From assembly GCF_003207825.1 (NCBI RefSeq), contig NZ_NKTY01000013.1, positions 18,745 through 82,744 on the forward strand: 64,000 nucleotides of DNA, given 5' to 3'. The stretch's first letter is position 1, and each line of letters begins with the position of its first letter. Source of the DNA: Komagataeibacter saccharivorans (lineage in GTDB: Bacteria > Pseudomonadota > Alphaproteobacteria > Acetobacterales > Acetobacteraceae). A program made the position numbers and the translations under genes. Under the pieces are notes generated by a model. It worked only from the letters and a program-made list of their open reading frames with translations. It searched no databases and had not been told where the DNA came from. Positions 7,752-16,215 of the stretch are shown here, piece after piece.

Positions 7752-8645
7752 TCAGGCCGAAACGATACGGATGGGACGTTCGGCTATGTCGATCCGGACG
7801 GGTGTGAACTGGCGGGCATCCCCATCGCTCTGCACCGGTATGCCCGGTGGTGTGCGGATTTCAATGCACCGCGCGGTATGTATTTCCACATCCCGCTGCC
7901 GTGCAAGATTGCCGCGCAGCAGGGACAGGCTGGCGCGCAGGGTAGCCAGAATGCCGGGCGCCCGGAACAGCACGACCGAGAAGCGTTTCTCCGCCAGCAT
8001 GGAATCCCGTGTCAGGACGTATTTCCCGGCATAGAGAGAACCCTTCGACACGATAACGGAAACGGCATCATATTCCACGCCGTCCAGCAAGACATGCAGC
8101 GGTTCAAATCCGTACCGCCATAATGATCGCACGGTATTCAGAACATAGGCGAACTGGCCTAACGCGCTTTTCAGTCGCGTCGATACGGCATGTACCACAT
8201 GCGCGTCGAACCCGATCCCCGCCATCTGGATGAACAGCCCGTTCCAGCCATCGGATTGCAGGTGGCCGGGCCAGATGACCCTGCTGTTTCCCCGCGCCAT
8301 TACGCCTGCACTGTCGGCATCATCCGATGGAATACCCAGTTCATGGGCCAGCACATTGGCCGTGCCCAGCGGCAGGATGCCAAGGATACAGTCGGACCCC
8401 GCCATCCCTTCGGCGATTTCGGCAATGGTGCCGTCACCCCCGGCTGCTACGATATGCGTGTATTTCTGGTCATGGACCGCTTTGCGGGCAAGTGCTGTTG
8501 CGTGGCCCCGGAAAGCGGTAGGGACGATATCGACCACAAACCCGGCGCCACGCAGGCACTGCGCGAAATGGGCGATACGGGTCCGGCTGTGCCCACCGCA
8601 TTTTTCATTTACAATAATGACGGCTGTTTTGTGCTGGACAGGCAA
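7752..8645 (-). CDS. Diacylglycerol kinase-like lipid kinase (YegS/BmrU/DgkB family)
   Basis: A 297-residue protein with the DAGK catalytic domain. The nucleotide-binding motif AAGGDGTIAEIAEG (GGDGT at about residues 69-73) and PLGTANVLAHEL are typical of soluble prokaryotic lipid kinases, which phosphorylate diacylglycerol, sphingosine-like or undecaprenol-type lipids. The substrate cannot be told from sequence. It lies 64 bases downstream of parB1 on the same strand and could be transcribed with the partition operon, though a functional link is unlikely. Length and domain layout are normal. Confidence 0.88.
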   Translation of the reverse strand: MPVQHKTAVIIVNEKCGGHSRTRIAHFAQCLRGAGFVVDIVPTAFRGHATALARKAVHDQKYTHIVAAGGDGTIAEIAEGMAGSDCILGILPLGTANVLAHELGIPSDDADSAGVMARGNSRVIWPGHLQSDGWNGLFIQMAGIGFDAHVVHAVSTRLKSALGQFAYVLNTVRSLWRYGFEPLHVLLDGVEYDAVSVIVSKGSLYAGKYVLTRDSMLAEKRFSVVLFRAPGILATLRASLSLLRGNLARQRDVEIHTARCIEIRTPPGIPVQSDGDARQFTPVRIDIAERPIRIVSA

Positions 8646-8709
8646 GATCTCTATCGCTCTGAAATAAAATCATACAAGACGGCCATGCCGCACCATGGAG
8701 GGGGCGGGA

Positions 8710-9735
8710 TCAGTCCTCCTGCCCTTCAGGCCAGTACTGATCCAGAAGCAGGTTGAGGGCTTCATGCCCCTGCGCCCGGCTTTTCAGGTCCGCAAGATGG
8801 AAGGTTACGGCAAGGGATTTTCCCGAACGCCGGTTTATCGTCACGACAGTCCTGCCATCGGATGGACGTTCTATGGTCGATGCCCCGGCAGCCCTGCGGG
8901 GGGCGGGTTCCGGTTTTTCCGCGGCTTTCTGCAACTCCCTTACCACGGCGGGCGCTTCGGTCAGGTAGGAATGATCACGCTTGCGCATATCCGCCATCTT
9001 TGCCGCCGCATCCAGCACGCGCCTGCGGGTGTCGATATTTTTCAGCAGGGGCTTGAGCTTCATGACATGCTTGATCCGCATGTCATGCGGGGAAGCAAAG
9101 GCCCCGATTACTGCGGCAGGCAGGCGGGCGAGATCAAGATAACGGCTCAGCCAGCTTTCCGATACCCGCAGCCGCTCGGCCATCGCCTTCTGTTCATTAC
9201 CATAATAAAGGCCCAGACCCTTGAGGTAATCCCGCGCGCGTTCATAATCGCTCAGATCCTGTCGGGCGCGGTTTTCCAGATCGGCAATGCGGAAAGCCTG
9301 CTCATCGGTCAGTTCGCGCGGTTCCACGATGAAGCGGAATTCGGGATAGGTATGCGCCCGCAGCCATGAAATCGCCCAATGACGGCGCGCGCCGCAGATA
9401 ACCTCGAATTCGTAATCGGGATCATTCTTCAGCCGCCTTACGATGGCGGGCATTTCCTGATGTCCCTGCGCCTTCAGGCTTTCGATCAGGTCATGGCAGC
9501 TTTCATATGTCAGGGCCGCGTAATCGCGGTTATGCTCCCCCCACATCCGGCAACGGGCGGGATCGACCGACAGATGGGTCTTGGTCTGGGCCAGTCCGCC
9601 CGCCATTTCCGCCAGCCTGTTACGCCGGTCCCCCAGCACGCCGCCCATCCGCGTGGCGGGCTTGCGGTCTTCGCGCAGGCCCGCACTGGCGGCGGCGGCA
9701 AGACCATCGGTGAATAACTTGTTCTTGGAGGACAT
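8710..9735 (-). CDS. parB: ParB/RepB-type plasmid partition protein (system 1)
   Basis: A 341-residue centromere-binding protein. The ParB N-terminal domain contains EVICGARRHWAISWLR (GARRHW at residues 115-120), the CTP/arginine-rich region of RepB-type proteins. A helix-turn-helix follows (QKAMAERLRVSESWLSRYLD). It works with ParA1 upstream to segregate the replicon. It is clearly paralogous to ParB2 (60357-61382): both share GxRRHW at the same residue and a near-identical LADLENRARQD-type block. A 22-bp perfect palindrome (9814-9835) lies between parA1 and parB1 and is the likely binding site. Confidence 0.92.
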   Translation of the reverse strand: MSSKNKLFTDGLAAAASAGLREDRKPATRMGGVLGDRRNRLAEMAGGLAQTKTHLSVDPARCRMWGEHNRDYAALTYESCHDLIESLKAQGHQEMPAIVRRLKNDPDYEFEVICGARRHWAISWLRAHTYPEFRFIVEPRELTDEQAFRIADLENRARQDLSDYERARDYLKGLGLYYGNEQKAMAERLRVSESWLSRYLDLARLPAAVIGAFASPHDMRIKHVMKLKPLLKNIDTRRRVLDAAAKMADMRKRDHSYLTEAPAVVRELQKAAEKPEPAPRRAAGASTIERPSDGRTVVTINRRSGKSLAVTFHLADLKSRAQGHEALNLLLDQYWPEGQED

Positions 9736-9813
9736 CGTGGCCGACCTTCATGCTCTGGATCAGGGTATGGCGTGTAATAAAGAGGAAGAATGCCGCCGAA
9801 CGCGGCTATCGGA

Positions 9814-9835
9814 GTGATTGCACCGGTGCAATCAC
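9814..9835. other. Candidate parS centromere of partition system 1 (22-bp perfect palindrome)
   Basis: A perfect 22-base palindrome with core ATTGCACCGGTGCAAT sits in the 116-base gap between parA1 and parB1. The same core occurs upstream of parA2 (58670-58687), and a one-mismatch version occurs at 56690-56707. Location beside two ParB genes and conservation between the systems make parS the best reading. An operator role is also possible. Confidence 0.75.
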
Positions 9836-9851
9836 CCCGGCGCGGGCAGGA

Positions 9852-11054
9852 TCACAGGACACCCGCCCGGCGCAGGCTTTCCCGGTGGCTGGGCCACATG
9901 GCGCGTATGTCCAGTTCCAGTTCCTGATTAACCGCGTTCAGGTAAGTCAGGCAGCGATCCCGCACCGATCTGCTGGTAATCGGCGCATCCAGTTCATAAA
10001 CGGTCATGAGCCGCGCGGTCGCGTTATCGATCTCGGCTGAGTTTTTCAGTGATGAACGGGCAAGATGGTGCCCGAAAATGGATTTCATCAGCCCCAGCAG
10101 TTCACGCTGCATGGATTTGTTTTCGTCCACGCGGGAGCTTACGAATTTCAGAAGCTGCAGGTTCGGCGCATGCCCCGCCCGCTCAAGCTCAACCAATGTT
10201 TCCTGCAACATGGCAAGGAAGGCCGCGGTAGAAGAAAAATCCATCACCGTCGGCGGAACCGGCACGATCAGCGCATTGGCCGCGCGCAGCACGGACAGTG
10301 AGATTGCCCCCAGCGCGGGCGGCGGGTCCATGATGACCACATCAAACGCATCGGAAACCGAATTGATGCCCTGCGTCAGCCGGTCGATCAGGCCGGGATC
10401 ACCCTGCGCCATCCGCGCCGCCAGTTCGTATTCCGACTGGAACAGGCGAAGATTGGCGGGGATCAGCGACAGGCCGTCAAAATGGGTCGGCCGCAGCGCG
10501 TAGGCCAGCGATCCCATCTCATCATTGCGCAGGAACGGGTAAAGCGTATCGTCTTCCCCCAGATCCATGTCCGGCACGTAGCCAAACAGGGTGGTGGCGG
10601 ATGCCTGGCTGTCACAGTCGATCAGCAGGACGCGATAGCCCTGTATTGCAAGATACTGCGCCAGATGCACGGCGACGGTTGATTTCCCCACGCCCCCCTT
10701 GAAGTTCTGTACGGCTATGACCGCGGGCGCATCCGTTTGCGCACGCCACGGGCGGGTGCCGAAAATGCCGCGCATGACATTGAGCTGTTCCAGCGTATAG
10801 CCCACGCGCCGGTTGTTTTCCCCACGCCGGGGTTCAGGCAGGCGGCCATCCTTTTCCGCTTCCCTTATTGCGGCAGCCGAGCGGCCGATCAGTTCGGCGG
10901 CCTGACCGATCTGGAATGTCGGCTCCCTGCGGTCCCCCGCCCGCACGGCCTGCGCATTGTTGCGCAGGGTCTCCAGCACCGAAGACGTACGCAGTGCAAG
11001 GTCTTCCACCAATGAGAGCACGTTCCCGCCCTCGCCTTCAGCTACCGTGTCCAT
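9852..11054 (-). CDS. parA: ParA-type partition ATPase (system 1)
   Basis: A 400-residue type Ia partition ATPase. The deviant Walker A motif is FKGGVGKST (KGGVGKST at 119-126), followed by [16 protein letters not shown] and [11 protein letters not shown]. Residues about 45-105 form a MerR-like DNA-binding domain ([20 protein letters not shown], then [11 protein letters not shown]), as expected for ParA proteins that autoregulate their operon. It is paralogous to ParA2 (59109-60305) over most of its length. It is transcribed toward parB1 with the palindromic parS candidate in between. The start is supported by the predicted N-terminal helix; upstream lies an AT-rich promoter region (11055-11160). 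Confidence 0.93.
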   Translation of the reverse strand: MDTVAEGEGGNVLSLVEDLALRTSSVLETLRNNAQAVRAGDRREPTFQIGQAAELIGRSAAAIREAEKDGRLPEPRRGENNRRVGYTLEQLNVMRGIFGTRPWRAQTDAPAVIAVQNFKGGVGKSTVAVHLAQYLAIQGYRVLLIDCDSQASATTLFGYVPDMDLGEDDTLYPFLRNDEMGSLAYALRPTHFDGLSLIPANLRLFQSEYELAARMAQGDPGLIDRLTQGINSVSDAFDVVIMDPPPALGAISLSVLRAANALIVPVPPTVMDFSSTAAFLAMLQETLVELERAGHAPNLQLLKFVSSRVDENKSMQRELLGLMKSIFGHHLARSSLKNSAEIDNATARLMTVYELDAPITSRSVRDRCLTYLNAVNQELELDIRAMWPSHRESLRRAGVL

Positions 11055-11332
11055 CGCCCACCATCATTTCACAATCACGAACCGATTACGCAAACCTTGC
11101 ACTTCTTGTGCCCGTTTAACGTTTTTTTCGCAAGGACATTAAATCAGACGATGTCTGTCGAAAGAACGGACGTCGCCGTGAAACCGGCGATTTATCTTTG
11201 CCTGACAAAGACATGACCACCAGAATTGCACAACACGACCGGGCCATGATCCAGCCTGTCCCATCGCGGGAATATCCCGTTTACACCGATGAAGGATTGT
11301 TTTCCGCTTATTATATCGCATATACAATAAGG

Positions 11333-11596
11333 ATGCGGTATGATTGGGATGACACAAAACGGGCAGCCAACATCGCCAAGCATGGCGTGGACTTTACCGC
11401 CGCTGAGGACTTTGAATGGGATGTCGCCCTGGTCATCGCCAGCCACAGCGCAACCGAACCCCGCCTTGTCGCCATTGCCCCGATCCGGCGGCGGCTGCAT
11501 GTGCTGGTTTACAGCATTGAAACCCGCATTGTCCGCATCATCAGCCTGCGTAAGGCCAACCGACGGGAGGCAAAACTTTATGAAGCGCAAACCTGA
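11333..11596 (+). CDS. brnT: BrnT family toxin (ribonuclease of a type II toxin-antitoxin system)
   Basis: An 87-residue BrnT toxin. Family features are YDWDDTKRAANIAKHGVDFT at the N-terminus and RIISLRKANRREAKLYE at the C-terminus. BrnT is a RelE-like fold RNase neutralised by BrnA. The open frame extends upstream to 11198, but family homology begins at MRYDWDD, so 11333 is preferred. Only AAGG directly abuts this ATG, and promoter-like TTGTTT-N18-TATACA (11297-11326) lies just upstream, so the mRNA may be nearly leaderless. The pair sits beside partition system 1, which fits a plasmid-stabilising role. Confidence 0.85.
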   Translation: MRYDWDDTKRAANIAKHGVDFTAAEDFEWDVALVIASHSATEPRLVAIAPIRRRLHVLVYSIETRIVRIISLRKANRREAKLYEAQT

Positions 11597-11891
11597 CTTC
11601 ATCATGCCCACGGAAGATGAGGACGCCCGTATCAATGCCGGCATTGCGGATGATCCTGACAATCCCGAACTGACCGCAATGGATTTCACCCGCGCGGCAA
11701 GCGCATCCCGCGCGCAGCCTGATCTGGTGCGCGATTATGAAAGACGCGTGCGCGGCCCGCAGAAAGCGCCGACCAAGAAGCAGGTGTCGATCCGGCTGGA
11801 TCAGGACGTGATCGAACGCCTGAAATCGGACGGTCCCGGCTGGCAGCGCCGCGCAAATGACCTGCTGCGCAAGGCCGTGGGCATACGATGA
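11580..11891 (+). CDS. brnA: BrnA family antitoxin
   Basis: A 103-residue antitoxin overlapping the brnT stop by 17 bases, the usual toxin-first order for this family. The C-terminal half carries the ribbon-helix-helix DNA-binding domain (KKQVSIRLDQDVIERLKSDG, then GWQRRANDLLRKAVG). The N-terminal half (MPTEDEDARINAGIADDPDN and following residues) is the acidic toxin-neutralising part. GGGAGG lies 10 bases before the ATG. BrnA normally binds BrnT and represses the operon. The position next to parAB1 supports a maintenance role. Confidence 0.85.
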   Translation: MKRKPDFIMPTEDEDARINAGIADDPDNPELTAMDFTRAASASRAQPDLVRDYERRVRGPQKAPTKKQVSIRLDQDVIERLKSDGPGWQRRANDLLRKAVGIR

Positions 11892-11916
11892 CCCCGCCGC
11901 GATGCAGGAGGCCGGG

Positions 11917-12117
11917 TTGCGCCTGATCGCAGGCATCTGCCTTGTTCTTGGCCTTGCGTCGTCCCTTGCGGGCTGTGCAGACCAGAACCCCCGCATGGAC
12001 CGCAATGCGCGCGCCGCCTATGACCGGGGCGGCGGCGGATACCATGATGGCTGGGACGGTTCCGGCGGGTGGGGTGGCCCCGGTGGCTGGGGCGGACCGG
12101 GTGGCATGGGCTGGTAA
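11917..12117 (+). CDS. Small glycine-rich lipoprotein
   Basis: A 66-residue product if translation begins at TTG 11917, which has GGAGG 5 bases upstream; an in-frame ATG at 11902 is the alternative. The N-terminus RLIAGICLVLGLASSLAGC is a lipoprotein signal with lipobox LAGC. The mature part is short and ends in a Gly/Trp-rich tail with GGWGGPGG-type repeats. It follows brnA by 25 bases but is unlikely to be part of the toxin-antitoxin system. Function unknown. Confidence 0.55.
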   Translation: MRLIAGICLVLGLASSLAGCADQNPRMDRNARAAYDRGGGGYHDGWDGSGGWGGPGGWGGPGGMGW

Positions 12118-12263
12118 ACCCGTGGCCGGATTTTCAGGGGTCTGCCCCGGAACGTCGCGGGGCGCAACGGGTTATTGACACGGGCGCACCCGCGCCCACA
12201 CAAAGCGATCCGTCCTGACGTGACGCCGTCAGCGATCCCGAAAGCGCCCGTTGCGGATATCCC

Positions 12264-12989
12264 ATGCCCACGCATATCAAACTGGTCCAGTCTGTCGAAC
12301 GGGCCGCGGCCATTCTGGAAACCATCGCCCGGCAGGGTGGGGCCGCACACCTGCGGCAGATCGCGGCCCTTACGGGTATTGGCAAGACCACCGCCCATAA
12401 CATCCTGCAGACACTGGACCATCTGGGCTATGTCCGTCGCCGCTCTGGCGATACGCGCTATTACCTCGGTGGCCGCATCCTCAACCTTGCGCGTATCGCG
12501 GGCAATGACAGCGCGACCCGCACCCGCCTGCGCCCCGTTCTGGAAACCATTGCCCGCAATACCGGCCAGACCGTCTGGCTTGCCGTGCCCGGTGGCGATG
12601 AAGCCGCGTATCTCGACATCGTTGATGCCACCAGCCCGGCAGAACAGGCCGATCGTGCCCCCTTTCGGGAAAAGCTGGAAGGCTCCGCCGTGGGGCTGGT
12701 CTTTCTGGCCTTCGTGCCCGGCATGGCCAAACGCCTTGCCGCCGCCCCCGGTGAAGCGCCCACACCCGCCATGGTGGAACAGATCCACACAGTGCGCGCA
12801 CGCGGTTATGCCCTTGATCTGGAACGATATCACGCGGGTATCCACGGTGTCGCCATCCCGTGGTGGGAAAATGGGGAAGTGCTGGCAAGCATCTGCGTAA
12901 CCGGCCCGGCGGGCGAACTGCCGCGTGCGAAGCTGGCCGATATTGCATGGATGATGATGCAGCAGCAGCTTGTCCGCGTTCAGCAATGA
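12264..12989 (+). CDS. IclR family transcriptional regulator
   Basis: A 241-residue IclR-type regulator. The N-terminal winged helix-turn-helix (AAHLRQIAALTGIGKTTAHN, ILQTLDHLGYVRR) is followed by a GAF-like effector domain (LRPVLETIARNTGQTVWLAV onward). Such proteins often control catabolic or transport genes for small organic acids. It precedes a GlcG/HbpS-like gene and an MFS transporter on the same strand, which are plausible targets. A long antisense frame here is a high-GC shadow. Confidence 0.88.
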   Translation: MPTHIKLVQSVERAAAILETIARQGGAAHLRQIAALTGIGKTTAHNILQTLDHLGYVRRRSGDTRYYLGGRILNLARIAGNDSATRTRLRPVLETIARNTGQTVWLAVPGGDEAAYLDIVDATSPAEQADRAPFREKLEGSAVGLVFLAFVPGMAKRLAAAPGEAPTPAMVEQIHTVRARGYALDLERYHAGIHGVAIPWWENGEVLASICVTGPAGELPRAKLADIAWMMMQQQLVRVQQ

Positions 12990-13079
12990 TGAATAAATCA
13001 TCATTTCACGATCATCTGTATTCCCTCATCCGCCATTGCCGTTAGCGTGCGCTTTTTTACATGAAGAAGGTCCGCAATA

Positions 13080-13478
13080 ATGAAACTCTCTGTCGCTTCC
13101 GCCATGATCGACGCGGCCCTTGCCGAAGCCACCAGACTGAAGGTGACGGTATGTATAACCGTCGTGGACGCAGCCGCATGGCCGGTGGCCTTCGCCCGCA
13201 TGGACGGCGCACCGCTGGGCGTAATCGATGTCAGTGGAAAGAAAGCGAAAACCGCCGTCCTTTTCCAGATGGACACGGCGGCCTTTGCCAAAATCGCGCA
13301 TCCCGATGGCGTTGCCTATTCGCTGGAAAACACCAATGGCGGCCTGACCAGTTTTGGCGGTGGCGTGCTGCTGAAGGCGGCTGATGGCGCCATTGCCGGG
13401 GCGATTGGCGTATCGGGCGCCACCAGCGCGGAAGATATCGACATCGCCCGGGCCGCCGCCCGCGTCCTGTCCGCCTGA
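13080..13478 (+). CDS. GlcG/HbpS family (DUF336) protein
   Basis: A 132-residue single-domain protein of the GlcG/HbpS-like heme-degrading domain family. Motifs are VTVCITVVDAAAWPVAFARM, ENTNGGLTSFGGGVLLK and GAIAGAIGVSGATSAEDIDI. The family includes heme-binding HbpS and proteins of unknown role encoded beside glycolate, propanediol or aromatic degradation genes. AAGAAGG lies about 10 bases before the ATG. It sits between the IclR regulator and the MFS gene (20-base gap), probably as an operon. Its reaction cannot be assigned. Confidence 0.85.
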   Translation: MKLSVASAMIDAALAEATRLKVTVCITVVDAAAWPVAFARMDGAPLGVIDVSGKKAKTAVLFQMDTAAFAKIAHPDGVAYSLENTNGGLTSFGGGVLLKAADGAIAGAIGVSGATSAEDIDIARAAARVLSA

Positions 13479-13498
13479 CAGCCCGACCCGGACCGCAC

Positions 13499-14716
13499 AT
13501 GACCACAGATACCGCAACGACCGAATTCAATCCCCGGCCCGTCCACCCGCCGCACGGTGCAGCAGCCGCCTTCCTTATCCTGACCTTTGGCACCTTTGTC
13601 GTGGGAACGGGTGAGTTCGCCATCATGGGCATGCTGCCCGAATTCGCATCCTCGCTCCGGCTTTCCACCGCCGATGCCGGTTACGCGATTACCGCCTACG
13701 CGCTGGGTGTTGTATTTGGCGCACCACTCATCACCATACTTGGCGCACGCCTGTCGCGGCGTGAACTGCTGCTGTCGCTCTATATTCTTTTCTGCTGCGG
13801 CAACCTGCTGAGCATCGCCATGCCAACCCCCGGCCTGATCGAGGTCGCCCGCTTCATCACCGGTCTGCCCCATGGGGCGCTGTTTGGCATTTCCGCCCTT
13901 GTCGCCGCGTCCATGGTCGACCACTCGCGCCGGGGCTGGGCCGTGGGGCGCGTGCTGTCAGGCATTGCCATCGCCACCCTTGTCGGCGCGCCGTTTTCCA
14001 CCTTCGCCGCCAATCACTGGGGCTGGCGGATTTCCTACTTCATCATCGCACTGTGCGGTCTGCTGACCTTTCTGGGGGTATGGCGCTATATCCCGGCGGA
14101 CCGGCCCAACCGTTCCAATTCCCCGCTGCGCGAAGTAACGGCGCTGTTCAACACACAGGTCATGCTGACCCTGCTGACCGCCGCCATCGGTTTTGGCGGC
14201 ATGTTCACCATCTATACCTATCTGACCAGCATCCTGCAGAACGTGACCCGCGTGCCGGAATGGGAAACCATGGTGTTCATGGTCCTGTGGGGTGCGGGCA
14301 TGCTTACGGGCGCCAATGCGGGGGCGTGGGTGGTTGACCGCAACCTGTCCCTTGCCGCGATCCTCGCGCTGGCAGGCAGCGCGCTGACCATGCTGGTCTT
14401 CCCGCTGGTGCTGCACAGTATCCCTGCCCTTGTGGTGGTGGTTTTCCTGATTCCGTGTTTCGTCAATGCACTGGGGCCGGCATTGCAGACACGGCTTATG
14501 GATTACGCGGGGGACGCGCAGACACTTGCCGCCTCCCTCAATCACTCGGCATTCAATGTCGCCAATGCCATGGGGGCATCCCTGGGCAGCGCCCTTCTGG
14601 CCGCGCAGTTCAGTTATGGATCGCTTGGTTTTGGTGCGGCCGTTCTGTCCACGGGGGGGCTTGTCGTCTATCTTCTGGCGCTTGCGCTGCTGAAGCGGCA
14701 TGTCGTACGTGCGTAA
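13499..14716 (+). CDS. MFS transporter (DHA1-type drug/sugar exporter family)
   Basis: A 405-residue major facilitator with about 12 predicted membrane segments. The first segment (LILTFGTFVVGTGEFAIMGM) and the cytoplasmic loop GARLSRRELLL resemble AraJ/PbuE/YdhP-like DHA1 exporters. Substrates of this subgroup include sugars, nucleosides and drugs; none can be predicted here. Located in the inner membrane. It is last in the IclR-GlcG-MFS set and is followed by a strong hairpin at 14755. Confidence 0.88.
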   Translation: MTTDTATTEFNPRPVHPPHGAAAAFLILTFGTFVVGTGEFAIMGMLPEFASSLRLSTADAGYAITAYALGVVFGAPLITILGARLSRRELLLSLYILFCCGNLLSIAMPTPGLIEVARFITGLPHGALFGISALVAASMVDHSRRGWAVGRVLSGIAIATLVGAPFSTFAANHWGWRISYFIIALCGLLTFLGVWRYIPADRPNRSNSPLREVTALFNTQVMLTLLTAAIGFGGMFTIYTYLTSILQNVTRVPEWETMVFMVLWGAGMLTGANAGAWVVDRNLSLAAILALAGSALTMLVFPLVLHSIPALVVVVFLIPCFVNALGPALQTRLMDYAGDAQTLAASLNHSAFNVANAMGASLGSALLAAQFSYGSLGFGAAVLSTGGLVVYLLALALLKRHVVRA

Positions 14717-14754
14717 CCACTCCGGCACGGATTACCGGTAAATAAACATCATGA

Positions 14755-14783
14755 AACGCCGCCATTATTTTAATGGCGGCGTT
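14755..14783 (+). terminator. Strong hairpin after the MFS gene
   Basis: A 13-bp perfect stem (AACGCCGCCATTA / TAATGGCGGCGTT) with a 3-base loop begins 39 bases past the MFS stop. There is no immediate T tract, but CTTTTT follows about 10 bases later in the adjoining repeat. Probably a terminator insulating the IclR operon from nuo. Confidence 0.6.
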
Positions 14784-14785
14784 GC

Positions 14786-14815
14786 CTGAAGCTTTTTGAA
14801 AAAGGCTTCACCAGC
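14786..14815. repeat. Dispersed hairpin repeat (copy 2)
   Basis: The segment TGAAGCTTTTTGAAAAAGG followed by CTTCACCAG is related to copies near 7704 and 42491. It is self-complementary (GAAGC / GCTTC around a T/A-rich loop). Confidence 0.5.
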
Positions 14816-15145
14816 AACCTGCCTGATAATCTGTCGATACAGCCGGAACCGGGACAACGCAGCCCATAAACAATAAAACCGGTATTGAATCCCATTCATG
14901 CGATCGCATTTATTCGGGCTGCGGAATCAATAATCCCGGCGGCTTCAGGCCAATCGGCAAAAAAGATTACACACATCAGTATCGTTCCGGAACTTCCCTG
15001 TTCAGGGGACGTATAGCGATCATGAGGTGACAGCGGCATTTTGCATGACCTGTCATCATTTGCATCCTTGCATTCAATACATCCCAATACCAGTACATCG
15101 AGACGTCTCCGTTCATAAATAACCAGTACAGACGGAAGGCCCGAC

Positions 15146-15565
15146 ATGGTGGATATTTCTGAAATCTGGTCCCTGTTCATCTATGCGGTTGTGATCGGGG
15201 GGCTTCTGGCGTGCCTGTTCGGGCTGTCCGCCATGACCGGCACCCGACGACGTGGGGCCGCAATGGGCCGTTCCATGTCCCTGCCATTTGAATCCGGCAT
15301 GATGCCGACCGGATCGGCACGGCTGCGCCTGCCGGTGCAGTATTATCTGGTTGCCATGTTCTTCGTCATATTCGACGTGGAAACGGCCTTTCTCCTACCG
15401 TGGGCGACCGTTGTGACGCGGGTCGGATGGATCGGGTATGGCGCGGCGGTTTTCTTTATCGCCTTTCTGGCTGCCTCCCTCCTCTATCTGTGGCGTGCGG
15501 GTGCGCTGGAATGGGGGCCGCAGCCGCGCCTGCCACGTATCGGGGGAAAGGCTTCGGTATCATGA
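15146..15565 (+). CDS. nuoA: NADH-quinone oxidoreductase subunit A
   Basis: A 139-residue membrane subunit of respiratory complex I. Three transmembrane segments are visible, with the typical loop [23 protein letters not shown] and the acidic [12 protein letters not shown] motif in segment 2. It helps form the quinone-binding membrane/peripheral-arm junction with NuoB, NuoCD and NuoH. It is the first gene of a complete nuo operon, and its TGA overlaps the nuoB ATG (ATGA). GGAAGG precedes the start by 8 bases. Confidence 0.95.
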   Translation: MVDISEIWSLFIYAVVIGGLLACLFGLSAMTGTRRRGAAMGRSMSLPFESGMMPTGSARLRLPVQYYLVAMFFVIFDVETAFLLPWATVVTRVGWIGYGAAVFFIAFLAASLLYLWRAGALEWGPQPRLPRIGGKASVS

Positions 15566-16212
15566 CATGGTCCCTCTCGCCCGTATCGCCCCCACGGAAC
15601 ACGCGGCCAGCGCAACATGACGACACGCCGACCTTCAGCGAGACGGTGCGGCGGAACCTTGTCATGGGACGGCTTCAGGATTTTGTGGCGTGGGGACAGA
15701 AAAATTCGATATGGCCGCTCAATTTCGGCCTGTCCTGCTGCTACGTGGAAATGGCGACCGCCTTTACAAGCCGGTTCGACATTGCACGTTTCGGGTCCGA
15801 AGTCCTGCGCGCGACCCCGCGTGAAGCGGATCTGATTGTCATTTCCGGCACCGTATTCGTCAAGATGGCCCCGATCATCCAGCATCTGTATGACCAGATG
15901 CTGGAACCCCGATGGGTGATCTCCATGGGGTCATGCGCCAATTCGGGCGGTATGTACGACATTTACAGCGTGGTGCAGGGCGTGGACAGTTTCCTGCCGG
16001 TCGATGTGTATGTTCCCGGCTGCCCGCCCCGCCCGGAAGCCCTGCTTGAGGGCCTGATGCTGTTGCAGAAATCCATCGGCACGCGCAGGCGTCCGTTAAG
16101 CTGGATGATGGGACCGCAGGGCATGGAACCTGTAACGCCCCCCAGCATGCGCGATGAAAAACGCGCCGCCCGCCAGGGCGTGCGCGACATCCGCCAGCCC
16201 GACGGGATCTGA
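15562..16212 (+). CDS. nuoB: NADH-quinone oxidoreductase subunit B
   Basis: A 216-residue peripheral-arm subunit carrying the N2 [4Fe-4S] cluster that donates electrons to quinone. Cluster ligands are in [11 protein letters not shown] (tandem Cys), [11 protein letters not shown] and [11 protein letters not shown]. The ATG at 15562 overlaps the nuoA stop. The open frame reaches further upstream, but that part lies inside nuoA and does not match the family. Length fits E. coli-type NuoB. Confidence 0.95.
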   Translation: MTWSLSPVSPPRNTRPAQHDDTPTFSETVRRNLVMGRLQDFVAWGQKNSIWPLNFGLSCCYVEMATAFTSRFDIARFGSEVLRATPREADLIVISGTVFVKMAPIIQHLYDQMLEPRWVISMGSCANSGGMYDIYSVVQGVDSFLPVDVYVPGCPPRPEALLEGLMLLQKSIGTRRRPLSWMMGPQGMEPVTPPSMRDEKRAARQGVRDIRQPDGI

Positions 16213-16215
16213 CCC

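Larger units (their letters stand above)
14717..15145. other. Intergenic region between mfs and nuoA
   Basis: Contains the strong hairpin at 14755-14783, a dispersed-repeat copy at 14786-14815, and the presumed nuo promoter region. A minus-strand open frame (14896-15180) overlaps the nuoA start, has no recognisable homology, and was judged non-coding. GACGGAAGG lies 8 bases before the nuoA ATG. Confidence 0.5.

Noticed and set aside
11198..11332. N-terminal extension of BrnT
   Set aside because: Not conserved in the family and overlaps promoter-like sequence.
12018..13004. 328-codon minus-strand frame opposite the IclR gene
   Set aside because: Gly/Pro-rich end derived from the lipoprotein's Gly-rich tail; the IclR gene on the other strand is well supported.
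14896..15180. 94-codon minus-strand frame upstream of nuoA
   Set aside because: Overlaps the nuoA start and promoter, no homology, no convincing Shine-Dalgarno.
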